Positions 1-12,589 of a stretch of DNA of 64,000 bases are shown here, piece by piece. The notes beneath the pieces are model-generated. The model had not been told where the DNA came from and made no database searches. It was given only the letters and a program-made list of their open reading frames with translations. Source of the DNA: Avena insularis (taxonomy: Eukaryota; Streptophyta; Magnoliopsida; Poales; Poaceae); contig CM042694.1 of assembly GCA_023614405.1 (NCBI GenBank), positions 94,471,285 through 94,535,284 on the forward strand. The letters run 5' to 3'. Both the position numbers and the translations under genes were made by a program. Each line of letters begins with the position of its first letter. Position 1 is the stretch's first letter.

Positions 1-10
1 TGCATAGGAC

Positions 11-715
11 TGTTGGGGTTCGCGTAGGGAATTTGAAATTTTCTGGTCCAACGAACACACCAAGATCAAACTATGCAGTATAACGAGAGATTGATCTAGA
101 TAAACTCACTAAAAATGCAGCGAAAGATTCATGTGACTCCTAGCCACACGGAGAAGCTCCACTCGATGGAGGATCGAAGGTATGATCCCTCTGCGGGTTG
201 CATGCGTCTAGCCTCCCAATCCATGCAGTGTTCCGCCATTCAAAGCGTCATGCCTACAGTGATAATCATGCAGCCTCGTGGCATGCTTATTGTGGAGAAG
301 CTCCGCAAGGGAGAGAGGGATAGAGAGAGGAGACAACCGCCACCATGGGATTGTGTGCCCTTGTGGTGGGGGGCTTCCTCCCTTTATATAGGTGGATGGG
401 AGGGCTCGGTGCACCCTAGGTTTTCCCCTAGAGGTCGGTGTCCAAGGTGGCGTCTCCTGATCCAATAGGCAGGTATTGATGTCCCCCTTTTATGCAAAAT
501 CATCTCCTTCCCTCCTAGAGAAGATATGATATCTCCACATTAAATGTAGATCATATCTTCCTCTTTTGAAACATATAATATCTTCTCATTAAATGAAGAT
601 CATCTCATAACTTTCATTGAAGATATAATCAGGACTTTCCTAATATAGAGATATGATCCGATACTTTCCAAACCCCCACAAATTAACTCCATAATTCATG
701 GGATCAATATATGGA
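11..715 (-). mobile_element. Copia-type LTR fragment, cut by window edge or truncated
   Basis: The plus strand begins with TGTTGGGGTTCGCGTAGGGA at position 11, which read on the minus strand is the usual end of a Triticeae Copia LTR (ending CCCCAACA). A minus-strand TATA-like box (CCTATATAAAGG) lies at 381-392, the right place for an LTR promoter. No internal coding region or primer-binding site can be assigned because the window starts just outside it. The right boundary is uncertain; sequence character changes near 715. Open reading frames here look fortuitous. Confidence 0.42.
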
Positions 716-1225
716 AAGTCTAGGTATAGCCCCATAGTGGCCCATGTGCCATGTATGTGGGCCTTGAAGGCCCATGCACCATCTAACATAGGTATGACCT
801 ACGGGTAGCTACTATTGGCCTATAGGGTCCGGTCTGGAGGGAGGCCCATGTGACGATCCGCTGCGATGGTGAAGCCTATAACGATTCGGGTGAGGCCAAA
901 TCCATGAAGGATTCAACTCCTTGAGGAACATGACAAAACTAGATAGGAAACCTTACGGTTATGCCCTCATACTTGTAACCGACTCGGACGTCTCCTGAGA
1001 CCTAGCCTCCCCGTATAAAGGCCAGGATGGAACGATAAGGAGGATCATCAAAAACTCTCACACATACACCCACCAGATCTAATCTGCGCACCATTGCCCT
1101 ATCGACGCCCGTGTAACCTTCGGTTCCTCAATCAATCAAGAACACACAAGCATGCGTAGGGTTTCCACCCGCGGGCATGAACCTGAGTAAATCTCGTGTC
1201 CTCTGTTGTTTGTCTGTTAGCCGAT
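716..1225 (+). mobile_element. Gypsy-type LTR 3' fragment
   Basis: This stretch has the layout of the 3' part of a Triticeae Gypsy LTR. There is a TATA-like CCGTATAAAGGCC at about 1012-1024, then a leader with direct CACAC motifs, then a tail (GAACCTGAGTAAATCTCGTG near 1179-1198) of the type seen just before the end of such LTRs. Both boundaries are inferred and no target duplication was found. Confidence 0.38.
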
Positions 1226-1399
1226 GAACTAGCTAGCATGCTATTCTTCCCTAAAAACCAAATCCATCAAGTAGGCATTGACGTGATCACCCCACATCAC
1301 CATCCCCATGTGGGTTGCCTCCTCCGGATCATTTTCCCCCACCGAAACTCCTCTGGTCATATTATTCCTCTATGGTTTTATTCAAATAAAGACTAGTAT

Positions 1400-2330
1400 A
1401 TCTTCTGAACTTACTACATATAGCGACTGAACTTATCTTTGTATCGCGTCTGAACTATTCTCGCTATAACATGTCCATTTTATAGTAATGTTCTTAGAAT
1501 TTCTTAACCGTTTATCGAAATTATACAAATGATATACCATTGGAAAGCTATAGAAATTCTGCAATTTTTTTGGATTTAATTTTTTTTCAAATTTTCAACA
1601 GATAAAAATTTAATTTTAAAATTACTGAACTGTGTTTAAAATCGCTGTAAGCGAATCTACAATGTCATTTTTCAACCGTGTATTGGAATGATGCAAATGA
1701 TATGGCGTTGGATAGATATTGAAATTTCGCAACTTTTCCTGTTGTAAGTTTTTTTCAAATTCTTCATGGTTTTTTAATTTTTTGAAAATACTGAATTTCG
1801 GAACTTTTTCAAATAACCGACGAACGCCATTTTATTTAATTTTTTCAACCGTAGATTGGAATGACGCAAATGATATGTCATTGGAAATATATTGAGGAGG
1901 CGCATATTATTCATTCAGATCATTTTTGTAATTCTTTATAGTTTAGATGTAATTTTAAAATTACTGTCCGTTGCTCATAAACGTAGTTAAAATGTCTACG
2001 ATTTCATGAACTATCCGCAGAAGCGCGCCTAAACTTACTCCGGACTACATGAACTATCTGTGATATCGCGCCTGAATTTTCCGCGAGTGCAGCTGAAATG
2101 ATCACACAATTACTTGAACTGTCCACGAAATCGTGCATGTACTTTTCGCGGACTACCTGAACTTTTCGCAATATCTCGCATGAACTGTCTCCGCGAGCGC
2201 AGCTAAAATTGCATGCATTCTCCTAAACTTTCCGCAGATGCGCGCACTTATCACGGACTATCTGAACTGTCCGCGATAGCGCACCTGAATTTTTTGCAGT
2301 TCAAAGCTTGAACTGTCCTTTGTATGACCC
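1400..2330. repeat. Degenerate non-coding repeats (two motif families)
   Basis: No coding signal. Two repeat motifs occur. Near 1500, 1675 and 1850 a unit resembling TTCAACCGTnnATTGGAATGA followed by CAAATGATAT recurs three times, spaced about 175 bases apart. From about 1390-1460 and again 1990-2330, short degenerate units built around CTGAACTGTCCGCGA and GCGCxCCTGAA recur every 30-45 bases. The array stops where a Copia polypurine tract begins at about 2334. It may be the inside of an unclassified transposon or a decayed tandem array. Confidence 0.5.
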
Positions 2331-2347
2331 TAGTGCAAGTGGGAGAT

Positions 2348-3010
2348 TGATGAAGATACGCCCTAGGCAAATAATAAAGGGTGTTTATTATCGTATCTCA
2401 TTAATTCAAAAGAGTTTTGTATCATGCTATAACTATATCAAGCGGAAACATTGATACGCATGTGATGTAAAACAACCAGTGTCCCTAGTAGCCTCTAGTT
2501 ATACTAGTTCATTGGACAGCTGATGATCAAAGTTTCCTGATCATAGTGCATTTATGCCATATGACAATGGAGTCACACCATTGGTGAATGATGTGGTGGA
2601 CATTACCCTAATTAACATGTATTTCAACACGATCAAGTCACATGTTCATCATTGCAATATTAAAAGCATAGTATCCTTCTCCTTAGACCGTGAGAGAATG
2701 CCGAAAAAGTTCTGATGAGGATCCGAAATGGTTCGGAAGAAAGGAAAAGCCCAAAGGTGTCTTCGGATTAGTAAAAGGATTTAGAATATGCATTTATATA
2801 TTAATTATGAATTAATATATTAAAAAAATATTTTAAATAATAATTTATTATGGGCTAACTTCCTCTACGGGGCCGAATCCCTGGAGGGAACACGGCCCAG
2901 AGGGAAGCCACCCAGGAAGGGCAGCAAATAACCGCACAACAGCTAGGTCGCGTCAGCTGGCAAGCCTACAAGGGTGAGCGGTAGGTTGGAGCTGGTGGCT
3001 GCTTCATTGG
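2348..3010 (+). mobile_element. Copia LTR (C0), 5' half, interrupted by G1
   Basis: The bases just before (AGTGCAAGTGGGAGAT, about 2332-2347) match the polypurine tract that precedes the 3' LTR in the two Copia elements further on (15039-15051 reverse, 31228-31241). The LTR then begins TGATGAAGATACGCCCTAGG, close to the start of Angela/BARE-like LTRs. It stops at 3010 where the Gypsy element G1 begins. The probable other half is at 35851-36577. This would be a 3' LTR with no internal domain attached. Confidence 0.55.
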
Positions 3011-4564
3011 TGATACGTCGTAAACGTATCTATAATTTTTAATGTTCCATGCTTATTTAGTATCTACTTTCTTATGTTTTGTTCACACTTTGAGGTATTT
3101 TTATACACTTTCTGGAACTAACCAATTAACAAGATGCCATAGTGCTAGTTGCCTGTTTTCAGCTGTTTTTGGTTTCAGAAAAGCTATTAACGAAATATTC
3201 TCGGAATTGGACGGGACAAAAGCCAAAGTCAATATTTTACCCGAAGCAACACGGAGTCTGGAGGGGAGACGAAGTGGCGCACCAGGGCGGCCACACCTGG
3301 TGGCCGCACGACCTAGGGGCGGGCCACCAGGGGGTGTGGGCCCCCTGGTGCTCCACCGACCTTTCCCCTTCGCCTATAAAAGCCTCCCGGGACGAAAACC
3401 CTAAGTACCAGATCAAAATTCCACGAAATAGTCTGTAGCCGCCGCCATCTCCATCCCTAGATCAGGAGGGATCTGAAACTCTTTCCGGCACCCTGCCAGA
3501 GGGGAGAGATCACCCTGGAGGCCTTCTTCATCACCATGCCTGCCTCCAGTGTGATGCGTGAGTAGTTCATCCTTGGACTATGGGTCCATGTAGTAGCTAG
3601 ATGGTTGGTTCTTCTCCTTTGTGCTATCATGTTTAGATCTTGTGAGCTCCATTCATGATCAAGATCATCTATTTGTAATCTTACATGTTGTGTTTGCGGG
3701 GATTCGATGGATATTGAGATGCTATTTTAGATTGATTATTGATTCTATCATGTCTATGTTATTTGTGATCTTGCATGCTCTCCGTTGTTTGTAACTATCT
3801 TGGCCAAGTAGATGCTTGCAACTCCAAGAGGGAGTATTTATGCTCAATAGTGGGTTTATGCCTCTAGTAATCTGGGGAAGTGATAGGAATCTCTAAGGTT
3901 GTAGATGTGTTGTTTCTACTAGGGAGAAAACATCAATCCTTTGTCCATGGGACGATCGTATTGTTTACTTTACACACTTTGCTTAATGCAATTATTTGTT
4001 TCTTGTAACTTAATACTGGAAGGGATTCAGATGATAACCTGAAGGTGGATTATTAGTCATAAATGCAGTTGGATTACGGTTTATGTATAATGTTGTAATG
4101 CCCAATCAAATCTCATAGGAGTCAAGATGTATAGTATATGCATTGTATGCTTTCTCGAATTTTTCAATTGCCCCGCTGTAATTTATTCACCTAGCATGTT
4201 ATCTATCTTAAGGAGAATCACCTCTAGTGAACTATGGACCACGGTCCATGCTTTTATCATTCATATACCATCTACTTTTTACTATTTACTATTTACTTTC
4301 TGCAAGCAATTACTATCTTCCACACAATACGTTTAATCCTTTGTTTTCAGCAAAACTGGTGAGATTGACAACCTCACTATAAGTTGGGGAAAAGTTCTGT
4401 GGTTGTGTTGTGCAGGATTCCAAGGTGCTAGCAACACCCTGCAGTTGTTTCCTTGCTCCTACTGGTTCGATAACCTTGGTTTCATAACTGAGGGAAAATT
4501 TGCTGTTGTGCTCATCATACCTTTCTCTTGGGGTTCCCAATGAGCTCTACATTTTGAGCCATCA
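3011..4564 (+). repeat. G1 5' LTR (1554 bp)
   Basis: Begins TGATACGTCGTAAACGTATC and ends TTGAGCCATCA. It is closely similar to 34296-35850 and, in reverse, to both LTRs of G2. A TATA-like box CCTATAAAAGCC lies at 3373-3384, about 0.37 kb from the left end. Confidence 0.9.
3373..3384 (+). promoter_or_regulatory. TATA box of G1 5' LTR
   Basis: CCTATAAAAGCC in a GC-rich context, conserved at the same place in the G1 3' LTR (about 34659-34670). It is the expected start-site signal for LTR-driven transcription. Confidence 0.5.
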
Positions 4565-4575
4565 AGCACTTTTTT

Positions 4576-4592
4576 TGGCGCCATTGTCGGGA
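4576..4592 (+). other. G1 primer-binding site (tRNA-Asp type)
   Basis: TGGCGCCATTGTCGGGA follows the 5' LTR by 11 bases. The expected complement of the plant tRNA-Asp 3' end is TGGCGCCGTTGCCGGGGA, so this site differs at a few positions. Athila-lineage Gypsy elements commonly prime with tRNA-Asp. Confidence 0.75.
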
Positions 4593-4777
4593 GTCAAGGA
4601 CAGCTTCACAAGGGGAGTCTCTCATAACCAATCTCTTTACTTTGTTTTTTTGTTTTGCTTAGTTTATTTCTGCTTAGTTTGCTTGTTTATTTTTTACCAA
4701 AAACACAAAAAAATAGAATACTAGTTTGCTTCCTATATAAAAAACACAAAAAAAATAGTTCTTTCTGTAGTTGTCAC

Positions 4778-6341
4778 TGATGGCTCAAAATATATTGAGC
4801 ACGTTGGGGAACCCCAAGAGGAAGGTATGATGAGCACATCAGCAAGTTTTTCCTCAGTTATGAAACCAAGGTTATCGAACCAGTAGGAGCAAGGAAACAC
4901 CTCCAAGGTGTTGTTTCCAACTTGGAATCCTGCACAACACAACCACAGAACTTTGCCCCCAACTTACAGTGAGGTTGTCAATCTCACCGGTTTTGCTGAA
5001 AACAAAGGATTAAACGTATTGTGCGGAAGATAGTAATTGCTTGCAGAAAGTAAACAAAAAACGGTAAATAGTAGATTGTAGATTGATGGTAAAAGAAAGG
5101 ACCGGGGTCCATAGTTCACTAGTGGTGATTCTCCTTAAGATAGTTGACATGTTGGCTGAACAAATTAAAGTGGGGAAATTGACAAACACCGAGAAAGCAT
5201 ACATCCATATACTAATCATCTTGACTCCTATGAGATTTGATTGGGCATTACAACATTATATATAGACCGTAATCCAACTACATCTATGACTAATAATCCA
5301 TCTTCTTGTTATCATCTGAACCCCCTCCAGTATTAAGTTGCAAGCAACAGATAATTGCATTAAGAAAAGTGTGTAAAGTAAACAATATGATTGTTATATG
5401 AACAAAGGATTGTTGTTTTCTCCTTAGTAGCAACAACACATCTAGTACCTTAGAGATTTCTGTCACTTTCCCAGATTCCTAGAGGCATGAACCCACTATC
5501 GAGCATAAATACTCCTTCTTGGAGTTGCTAGCATCTACTCGGCCAAGATAGCTACTAACAATGGAGAGCATGCAAGATCACAAATAACAAAGACATGATA
5601 GAATCAATAATCAATCTGAAATAGCATCTCAATATCCATCAGATCCCCGCAAACACAACATGTAGGATTACAAATAGATGACCTTGATCATGAACGGAGC
5701 TCACAAGATCTAAACATGGTAGCACAAAGGAGAAGAACCAACCATCTAGCTACTACATGGACCCGTAGTCCAGGGATGAACTACTCACGCATCACACCAG
5801 AGGCATGCATGATGATGAAGAAGGCCTCTAGGGTGATCTCTCCCCTCCGGCAGGGTGCCGGGAAGAGCTTCAGATCCCTCCCGATCTAGGGATAGAGATG
5901 GCAGCGGCTATAGACTCTTTCGTGGAATTTTTGATCGGGTACTTAGGGTTTCTGTATCGGAGGCTTCTTATAGGCGAAAGGGGAGGCCGAGGAGGTGCCC
6001 GAGGCGGCTGCACCACCCCCAGGCGCGGGCCAGGCCTGGCTGCGTGGCCAGGTGGTGTGGCTGGCCCCTAGCCCCTCTCTGTCTCGTCTTCTGGCTCCGT
6101 GTTCCCCTCGGTGAAATATTGACTTTGGCTTTTGTCCCGTCCAATTCGGAGAATATTCATTTTCTGGCTTTTCTGGAACCAAAAATAGCAGAAAACAGGC
6201 AACTGGCACTATGGCATCTTATTAATAGGTTAGTTCCAAAAAATGTGTAAAAATACTCCAAAGTGTGGACAAAACATAAGAAAGTAGATATAAAACAAGC
6301 ATGGAACATCAAAAATTATAGATACGTTTGCAATGTATCAA
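4778..6341 (-). repeat. G2 3' LTR (1564 bp)
   Basis: The reverse complement begins TGATACATTGCAAACGTATC at 6341 and ends GAGCCATCA at 4778. It is adjacent to the polypurine tract at 6342-6360. Confidence 0.92.
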
Positions 6342-6360
6342 CATCCCCAAGCTTAACTCC
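6342..6360 (-). other. G2 polypurine tract
   Basis: The reverse complement reads GAGTTAAGCTTGGGGATGT, immediately upstream of the 3' LTR. The same motif lies just before the G1 3' LTR at 34278-34295. It primes plus-strand DNA synthesis in this class. Confidence 0.8.
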
Positions 6361-8865
6361 TGCTCCTCCTCGAGTAGGTAAGTGATAAAAAGAAAGAATA
6401 ATTTTTGAGGTGACATGCACCATCATAAACTTGATCAAAATATTTGTAGAACATTGATAGTTGGGGTTATAGTACTTTAACATAGCATGAAAGATATAGT
6501 TCTAACAATAAGACATAGCAACTATGTTGTAGCATGAAAAGGTACAAACAAAAGATTCATGAATAACAATGCTTTGCAAGACGTTTGTTTGTTTCACATA
6601 AAGAAAACATAATGAGAATGGTATTCAGCTTGTCCCTCATAGTGTAGCAAAACATAAATGCATAGGACACCTTCAAAGTTCATAAGGGTGACTAGATACA
6701 AATAGTTTAAGAACAAGCAATATCAAAGTTATGAATCAATCAACAAGTCTTGGGACAATGCACATTAAACTAAGAATGACCACTATGCTCTCTCAATAGG
6801 TGCATAAAGATAGAAGATGGAGACTCAACATAAAAGTAAAAGAAAGGCCTTCATAGAAGGAGGCAAGGATTCAAGTCTAATAAAGAGCTTCCAAAAATTA
6901 TGGTACTTATTAGTTTTCAGCTCTCATTGCCCCTATCATAAGCATCTTTAGGTGATTAAGGTTAAAGTGACACAACTAAGAAGATATGCTTGACAAGTTA
7001 TAAGTTGAAATCTCAGCAATCTTTTTATTTGCTATTTGTATAGGTTTTTATTGAGGATGCTTCATAGAATGCTCATTATAGTTATGCTGCAAGTTTCCAC
7101 CATGACTAGGCATGGCTTAGGCTAGCGGCCCAGGCGTTTCTCTAACACACATACAAACTCCATGATCTTACAAGTTCCCCTTTTATTTCACACCACCAGG
7201 ATCCATAAGCAAAAGAATCATGATATCAACGGAATAATAAGTGCAATATTGAAAGCGTTCCCCATGATACATGGTTCTGCTAACTTCAACTTATAAAGCG
7301 CAAGCATATACGCAACAAAGATGGACACAATGGTTCAAGATTATTAAGTGCAAGAAAGTAAAGTGTGTCATCAAGTTGGCGAGAGCTTTAATCACTAATT
7401 TTCACATAACAAGTTTAATTTGGAAGGTAGATAAAATCATGAATATACTTGAAATAAAAAATGCTAATAGGTAGGTATGGTGGACTCTTTGGAATAACTT
7501 GGTTTTATTTGGAGTTGGATGCATGAGTGGAGCTCATACTTGGTTACGGATGCTAGCAAAAGACTGGGAGCGACCAACTAAGAGAGCAATAATGGTCATA
7601 ATCATGCAAAGAGACAAAACATCATTAATTAAAGCATAAAGTGATATTACAAGTTGAAAAATAAATGATCATAGAGGCTATGGTGACTTGGGATAGTCTT
7701 AACATGGTGTGAGCATGCACCAAGTCAACCCAAATAAAGCATCAAAGGAGAATACCACAATACTATGCTTTAATATGCTAAAACAACACATGATTATTTC
7801 AAGGCACATTAAGAAATCTCATTGTTTATAACATGTCATGATACAGCAAAAATCACTAAGCATAAAGCCAAAACAATATCAAGCATGACATGACAAAGCA
7901 TAGGCCATAGTCAAAAACAAGCTCCTTTTTACCACTTAAGCATGAACTTTCCCTACTCTTTTCCAATCCAAACCAACTTATTTGAAAACTAATGTATGAA
8001 TGAGGGGGTACAACCAATTTATTCAAGCCAACTAAGCAAACGAAAACCAAAAACAAAAATGAAGACGCTCTAAGAACAACACAACTGTGCATGAAACGAT
8101 AAAAATGAAGTGTTTGGAAGAAACCTGAATTTTTTATTGATGAAGAAGGGGATGCCTTGGGCATCCCCAAGCTTTGGCGCTTGTACTTCTTGGATATTTC
8201 TTGGGGTGACACGGGTGGCATCCCCAAGCTTGAGCTTTTGTCCATTCTTCATCTCATTACATCATTCTTCCCTTACACCTGAAATTTTTCCTTCATACAA
8301 AACTTCACACAATCTTCATTAGCAACATTAGTGTACTCAAGATAATAAGTATTTTGGTTCAGTTTCAACACAACTAAAACTTTCATTAAAACACAAGCTA
8401 CTATAGCACATCCTTAAAAAGTTCAAATGATCAAAGAGAACTCAAAGAGAAAGAGATTAAGAGGCAAATGCAAATAATGGCAGAAATCTGTCAAAACAGA
8501 CCAGCAAGTAAAAACCAATTTTTTCGAAGACCTTCTATTGCTCAAATCGAAAAGTGTTGAACTAATGGAAGTTGGATAACAACCTGGGGCAGAAGCAAAA
8601 AACATTATAGCTCAAACCGACGTACAGAGATTTTGCATGATTTTTTACAGCGAAGCATAAAAATCTATTCCGGGGCAGCAACTTTCCCAAGCATTACTTC
8701 TTTCTCATTAGAGGTTACTCTTGGCACAAAAACCACACAAAAATGATAAGGAGAGGTTATTACTGAAGCAATAACTTCCAAGACTCAAATAAAACTTTTG
8801 GGTTATCTCCCAATAAGTACTTTTCTTTAACGCCTTTAAGTTAGGCATAAGAAGCAAGAAAAGGA
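6361..8865 (-). other. G2 3' non-coding internal region
   Basis: About 2.5 kb between the gag-protease stop and the polypurine tract. Only short, unsupported reading frames are present. The sequence is colinear in reverse with G1 segments at 21318-22506 and 32855-34295, so it is a conserved untranslated part of this family and not random filler. Confidence 0.7.
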
Positions 8866-9798
8866 TCACGTATTCTCAAATGAAGAAGCATTAAGAGCAA
8901 ATTTTGTTTTAATAGGAGAGTCAAAAGGAATCTTATCTCTCTTCTTAGGGAAGTGTTCTATACCTTTCTTGAGTGGAAATTGATATTTAATGGTGCCTTC
9001 TTTCATATCAATAATGGCACCAACAGTTCTAAGAAAAGGTCTTCCCAAAATAATAGGACAAGAAGCATTGCATTCAACATCCAAAACATAGAAATCAACG
9101 GGGAGATAGGTATTGTTAACCATAATAAGAACATCATTAATACTCCCCATGAGTTTCTTTTTAGCATTATCATCAAGTGGGACATTTAAATAACAATCTT
9201 CCAATGGTGGCAAATCAAGCATTTCATAAATCTTTCTAGGCATAATAGAAACACTACTATCAAGGTCACATAAAGCTTTGAGATCAAAATCATTCACTTT
9301 CATATTAATGATGGGTTCCCAACCATCTTCTAATTTCATAGGAATAGAAGCTTTATGTTTCATCTTTTCTTCTTTAATTTTTATGAGAGCATCAGTAATG
9401 TGTTTTGTAAAGGCCATATTCATAGCACTAGCATTAGGACTTTTAGCAAGATTTTGTAGGAACATAATTACTTTACAGATATTGCAACCATCAAGATCAA
9501 AGTCATAATTATCATCTAAAGTAGTAGAGCTATTGTTTCCCATATTTTGAAGAATTTCAGCATTTTTATTAGAAAAGGTTCCATTGGGTTTACTAGCTTC
9601 AACATTAGTGGTAGTGATAGTAGAAATAATAATATTTCTAGCAATTTCATCTTCTCTTTCCCACTTAGCATGCAATTCAGCTAATAGTCTAACATTTTCG
9701 TCAATTCTAACTTGTATGGCATTAGTAGCAGCAAAGGGATTTTCAATAGTTTCAAGTTTAGCAGCCATTTTATTCAAAGAAGATTGTGCTTCAAACAA
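8866..9798 (-). pseudogene. G2 retroviral-type aspartic protease part of gag-pro (altered active site)
   Basis: This 310-codon frame is the downstream part of the G2 gag-pro polyprotein, shifted relative to the gag frame (see 9804-10847). The first 90 residues are polar linker. The last 150 resemble a pepsin-like retroelement protease (retropepsin group): ALCDLDSSVSIMP holds the active-site loop, and ILGRPFLRT is the hydrophobic-Gly motif near the C-terminus. Family members normally have Asp-Leu-Gly or Asp-Thr-Gly in the loop. Here the glycine codon reads GAT (Asp), a one-base change expected to disturb the active site. The frame ends NASSFENT, as does the corresponding G1 frame. No polymerase domain follows. 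Confidence 0.78.
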
Positions 9799-9803
9799 TG
9801 ATG

Positions 9804-10847
9804 CTATATTTCTTTCAGCATTAGAGAGTTTTTCCTCAATAGTTTTACTGAAAGCAGTTTGTTTACTAATAAATCTTTAAGCATAACTTCAAGTTCAGAG
9901 GGTGCACTCCTATTATTGTTGTAGGAATTTCCATAAGCATTACCATTATTGGGAGGATATGGCCTATAATTGTTATTACCAAAATTGTCCATGTAGGCAT
10001 TGTTGCTAAAATTATTATTTCTTATAAAGTTCACATCAACTTGCTCTTCTTGAGCAACCAAAAAAGCTAAGGGAACATGATTTGGATCAATATGAGCTTT
10101 CCCATTAACAAGCATAGACATAATAACATCAATTTTATCACTCAAGGAAGAGGTCTCTTCAACAGAATTTACCTTCTTACCTTGTGGAGCTCTCTCAGTG
10201 TGCCATTCAGAATAGTTAACCATCATATTATCCAGAAGCTTTGTTGCAACACCCAAAGTAATGGTCATAAAGGTACCTCCAGCAGCAGAATCCAGTAGAT
10301 TTCTTGAAGAATAACTAAGTCCTGCATAAAGGGTTTGGATAATCATCCAAGCAGTCAGTCCATGAGTGGGATAATTCTTTACCAAGGATTTCATTCTTTC
10401 CAAAGCTTGAGCAACATGTTCATTATCAGATTGTTTAAATTTCATCATTTCACTTCTCATAGATATAATCTTAGTAGGAGGACAGTATTTTCCAATGAAA
10501 GCATATTTGCATTTAGTCCAAGAATCAATACTATTTCTAGTTAGGGATTGCAACCATTCTTTAGCTTTTCCTCTCAAAGAGAAAGGAAACAATTTAAGCT
10601 TAATAATATCCCCATCTATATCCCTACGTTTTTGTATCTCACAAAGTTCAACAAAGTTATTAAGATGAGCAGCAGCATCCTCAGTACCAATACCAGAAAA
10701 TTGTTCTCTCATAACAAGATTGAGTAAAGCAGGTTTAATTTCAAAGAAAGTAGCTTCAGGAACAGGTGGAGCAATAGGTGTGCACATGAAATCATTGTTG
10801 TTGGTGCTAGTGAAGTCACACAACTTAGTGTTTTCAAAAGTAGTCAT
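9804..10847 (-). pseudogene. G2 gag protein (Ty3/Gypsy, Athila type), frameshifted into protease
   Basis: The gag protein forms the retrotransposon's virus-like particle. The start chosen is the methionine at 10845-10847 (MTTFENTKLCDF); the frame is open upstream but that part is lysine/phenylalanine-rich leader. It shows the plant retrotransposon gag core: FSGIGTEDAAAHLNNFVELC, then KLKLFPFSLRGKAKEWLQSL, then the F(I)GKYCPP step and an ALERMKSL/Y(P)THGL region, as in Athila-lineage gags. A frame change near 9868-9878, between MLKDL and the downstream ISKQTAFSKT reading, separates it from the protease frame, so the polyprotein is broken or carries a small indel. The C-terminal part is Asn-rich. 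No CCHC zinc knuckle is seen. Confidence 0.82.
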
Positions 10848-10999
10848 TTTTTGTGTTTTTAGTATAAAGAAGCAAACTAATACAACTAATTTTTTTGTGT
10901 TTTTAATAAAGAAACAAGCAAACAAGGCAGAAATAAACTAAGCAAAACAAAGTAAAGAGATTGGTTATGAGGGACTCCCCTTGTGAAGATGTCCTTGAC

Positions 11000-11017
11000 T
11001 CCCCGGCAATGGCGCCA
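11000..11017 (-). other. G2 primer-binding site (tRNA-Asp)
   Basis: The reverse complement is TGGCGCCATTGCCGGGGA, one mismatch from the perfect complement of the plant tRNA-Asp 3' end. It lies 11 bases inside the 5' LTR. Confidence 0.85.
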
Positions 11018-11028
11018 GAAAAATAGCT

Positions 11029-12589
11029 TGATGGCTCAAAATATATCGAGCTCGTTGGGGAACCCCAAGAGGAAGGTATGATGAGCACAGCAACAAGTTT
11101 TCCCTCAGTTATGAAACCAAGGTTATCAAACCAATAGGAGCAAGGAAACACCTCCAAGGTGTTATTTCCAACTTGGAATCCTACACAACACAACCACAGA
11201 ACTTTGCCCCCAACTTACAGTGAGGTTGTCAATCTCACCAGTTTTGCTAAAAACAAAGGATTAAACGTATTGTGTGGAAGATAGTAATTGCTTGCAGAAA
11301 GTAAACAGAAAACAGTAAATAGTAGATTGTAGATTGATGGTAAAAGAAAGGACCGGGGTCCGTAGTTCACTAGTGGTGATTCTCCTTAAGATAGATGACA
11401 TGTTGGGTGAACAAATTATAGCGGCGCAATTGACAAACACCGAGAAAGCATACATGCATATACTAATCATCTTGACTCCTATGATATTTGATTGGGCATT
11501 ACAACATTATACATAGACCGTAATCCAACTGCATGTATGACTAATAATCCACCTTCAGGTTATCATCCGAACCCCCTCCAGTATTAAGTTGCAAGCAACA
11601 GATAATTGCATTAAGAAAAGTGTGTAAAGTAAACAATATGATTGTTATATGAACAAAGGATTGTTGTTTTCTCCTTAGTAGCAACAACACATCTAGTACC
11701 TTAGAGATTTCTGTCACTTTCCCAGATTCCTAGAGGCATGAACCCACTATCGAGCATAAATACCCCTCTTGGAGTTGCTAGCATCTACTCGACCAAGATA
11801 GCTACTAACAATGGAGAGCACGCAAGATCACAAATAACAAAGACATGATATAATTAATAATCAATCTGAAATAGCATCTCAATATCCTTCGGATCCCGGC
11901 AAACACAACATGTAGGATTACAAATAGATGATCTTGATCATGAACGGAGCTCACAAGATCTAAACATGGTAGCACAAAGGAGAAGAACCAACCATCTAGC
12001 TACTACATGGACCTGTAGTCTAGGGATGAACTACTCACGCATCACACCAGAGGTAGGCATGGTGATGAAGAAGGCTTCCAGGGTGATCTCTCCCCTCTGG
12101 TAGGGTGCTGGGAAGAGCTTCAGATCCCTCCCGATCTAGGGATGGAGATGGTGGAAGCTACAGACTCTTTCGTGGAATTTTTGATCGGGTACTTAGGGTT
12201 TCTGTATCGGAGGCTTCTTATAGGCAAAAGGGTAGGCTAAGGGGGTGCCCGAGGCGGCTGCACCACCCCAGGCGCAGGCCAGGCCTGGACGCACAGCCAG
12301 GTGGTGTGGCCGGCCCCTGGCCCCTCTTCGTCTCGTCTTCTGGCTCCGTGTTCCCCTCGGTGAAATATTGACTTTGGCTTTTGTCCCATCCAATTCCGAG
12401 AATATTCATTTTCTGGCTTTTCTGGAACCAAAAATAGCAAAAAACAGGCAACTGGCACTGTGACACCTTGTTAATAGGTTAGTTCCAGAAAATTTGTAAA
12501 AATACTCCAAAGTGTGGACAAAACATAAGAAAGTAGATATAAAACAAGCATGGAACATCAAAAATTATAGATACGTTTGCAACGTATCA
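11029..12589 (-). repeat. G2 5' LTR (1561 bp)
   Basis: The reverse complement begins TGATACGTTGCAAACGTATC at 12589 and ends GAGCCATCA at 11029. It matches 4778-6341 with scattered substitutions. Confidence 0.92.

Larger units (their letters stand above)
4778..12589 (-). mobile_element. G2: complete non-autonomous Athila/Sabrina-like Gypsy element
   Basis: A 7.8 kb element on the minus strand with 5' LTR 11029-12589, primer-binding site 11000-11017, a gag-protease region 8866-10847, about 2.5 kb of non-coding sequence, a polypurine tract and 3' LTR 4778-6341. LTRs start TGATACGT and end ATCA, and are similar but not identical to each other. There is no reverse transcriptase, RNase H or integrase, so mobility must have come from a related autonomous element. 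Family naming (Sabrina/Fatima group) is from recognition of the LTR start and gag, not from a search. Confidence 0.92.

Noticed and set aside
115..468. 117-residue frame at the left edge
   Set aside because: Lies in an LTR-like fragment, overlaps an opposite-strand frame, and has no motif.
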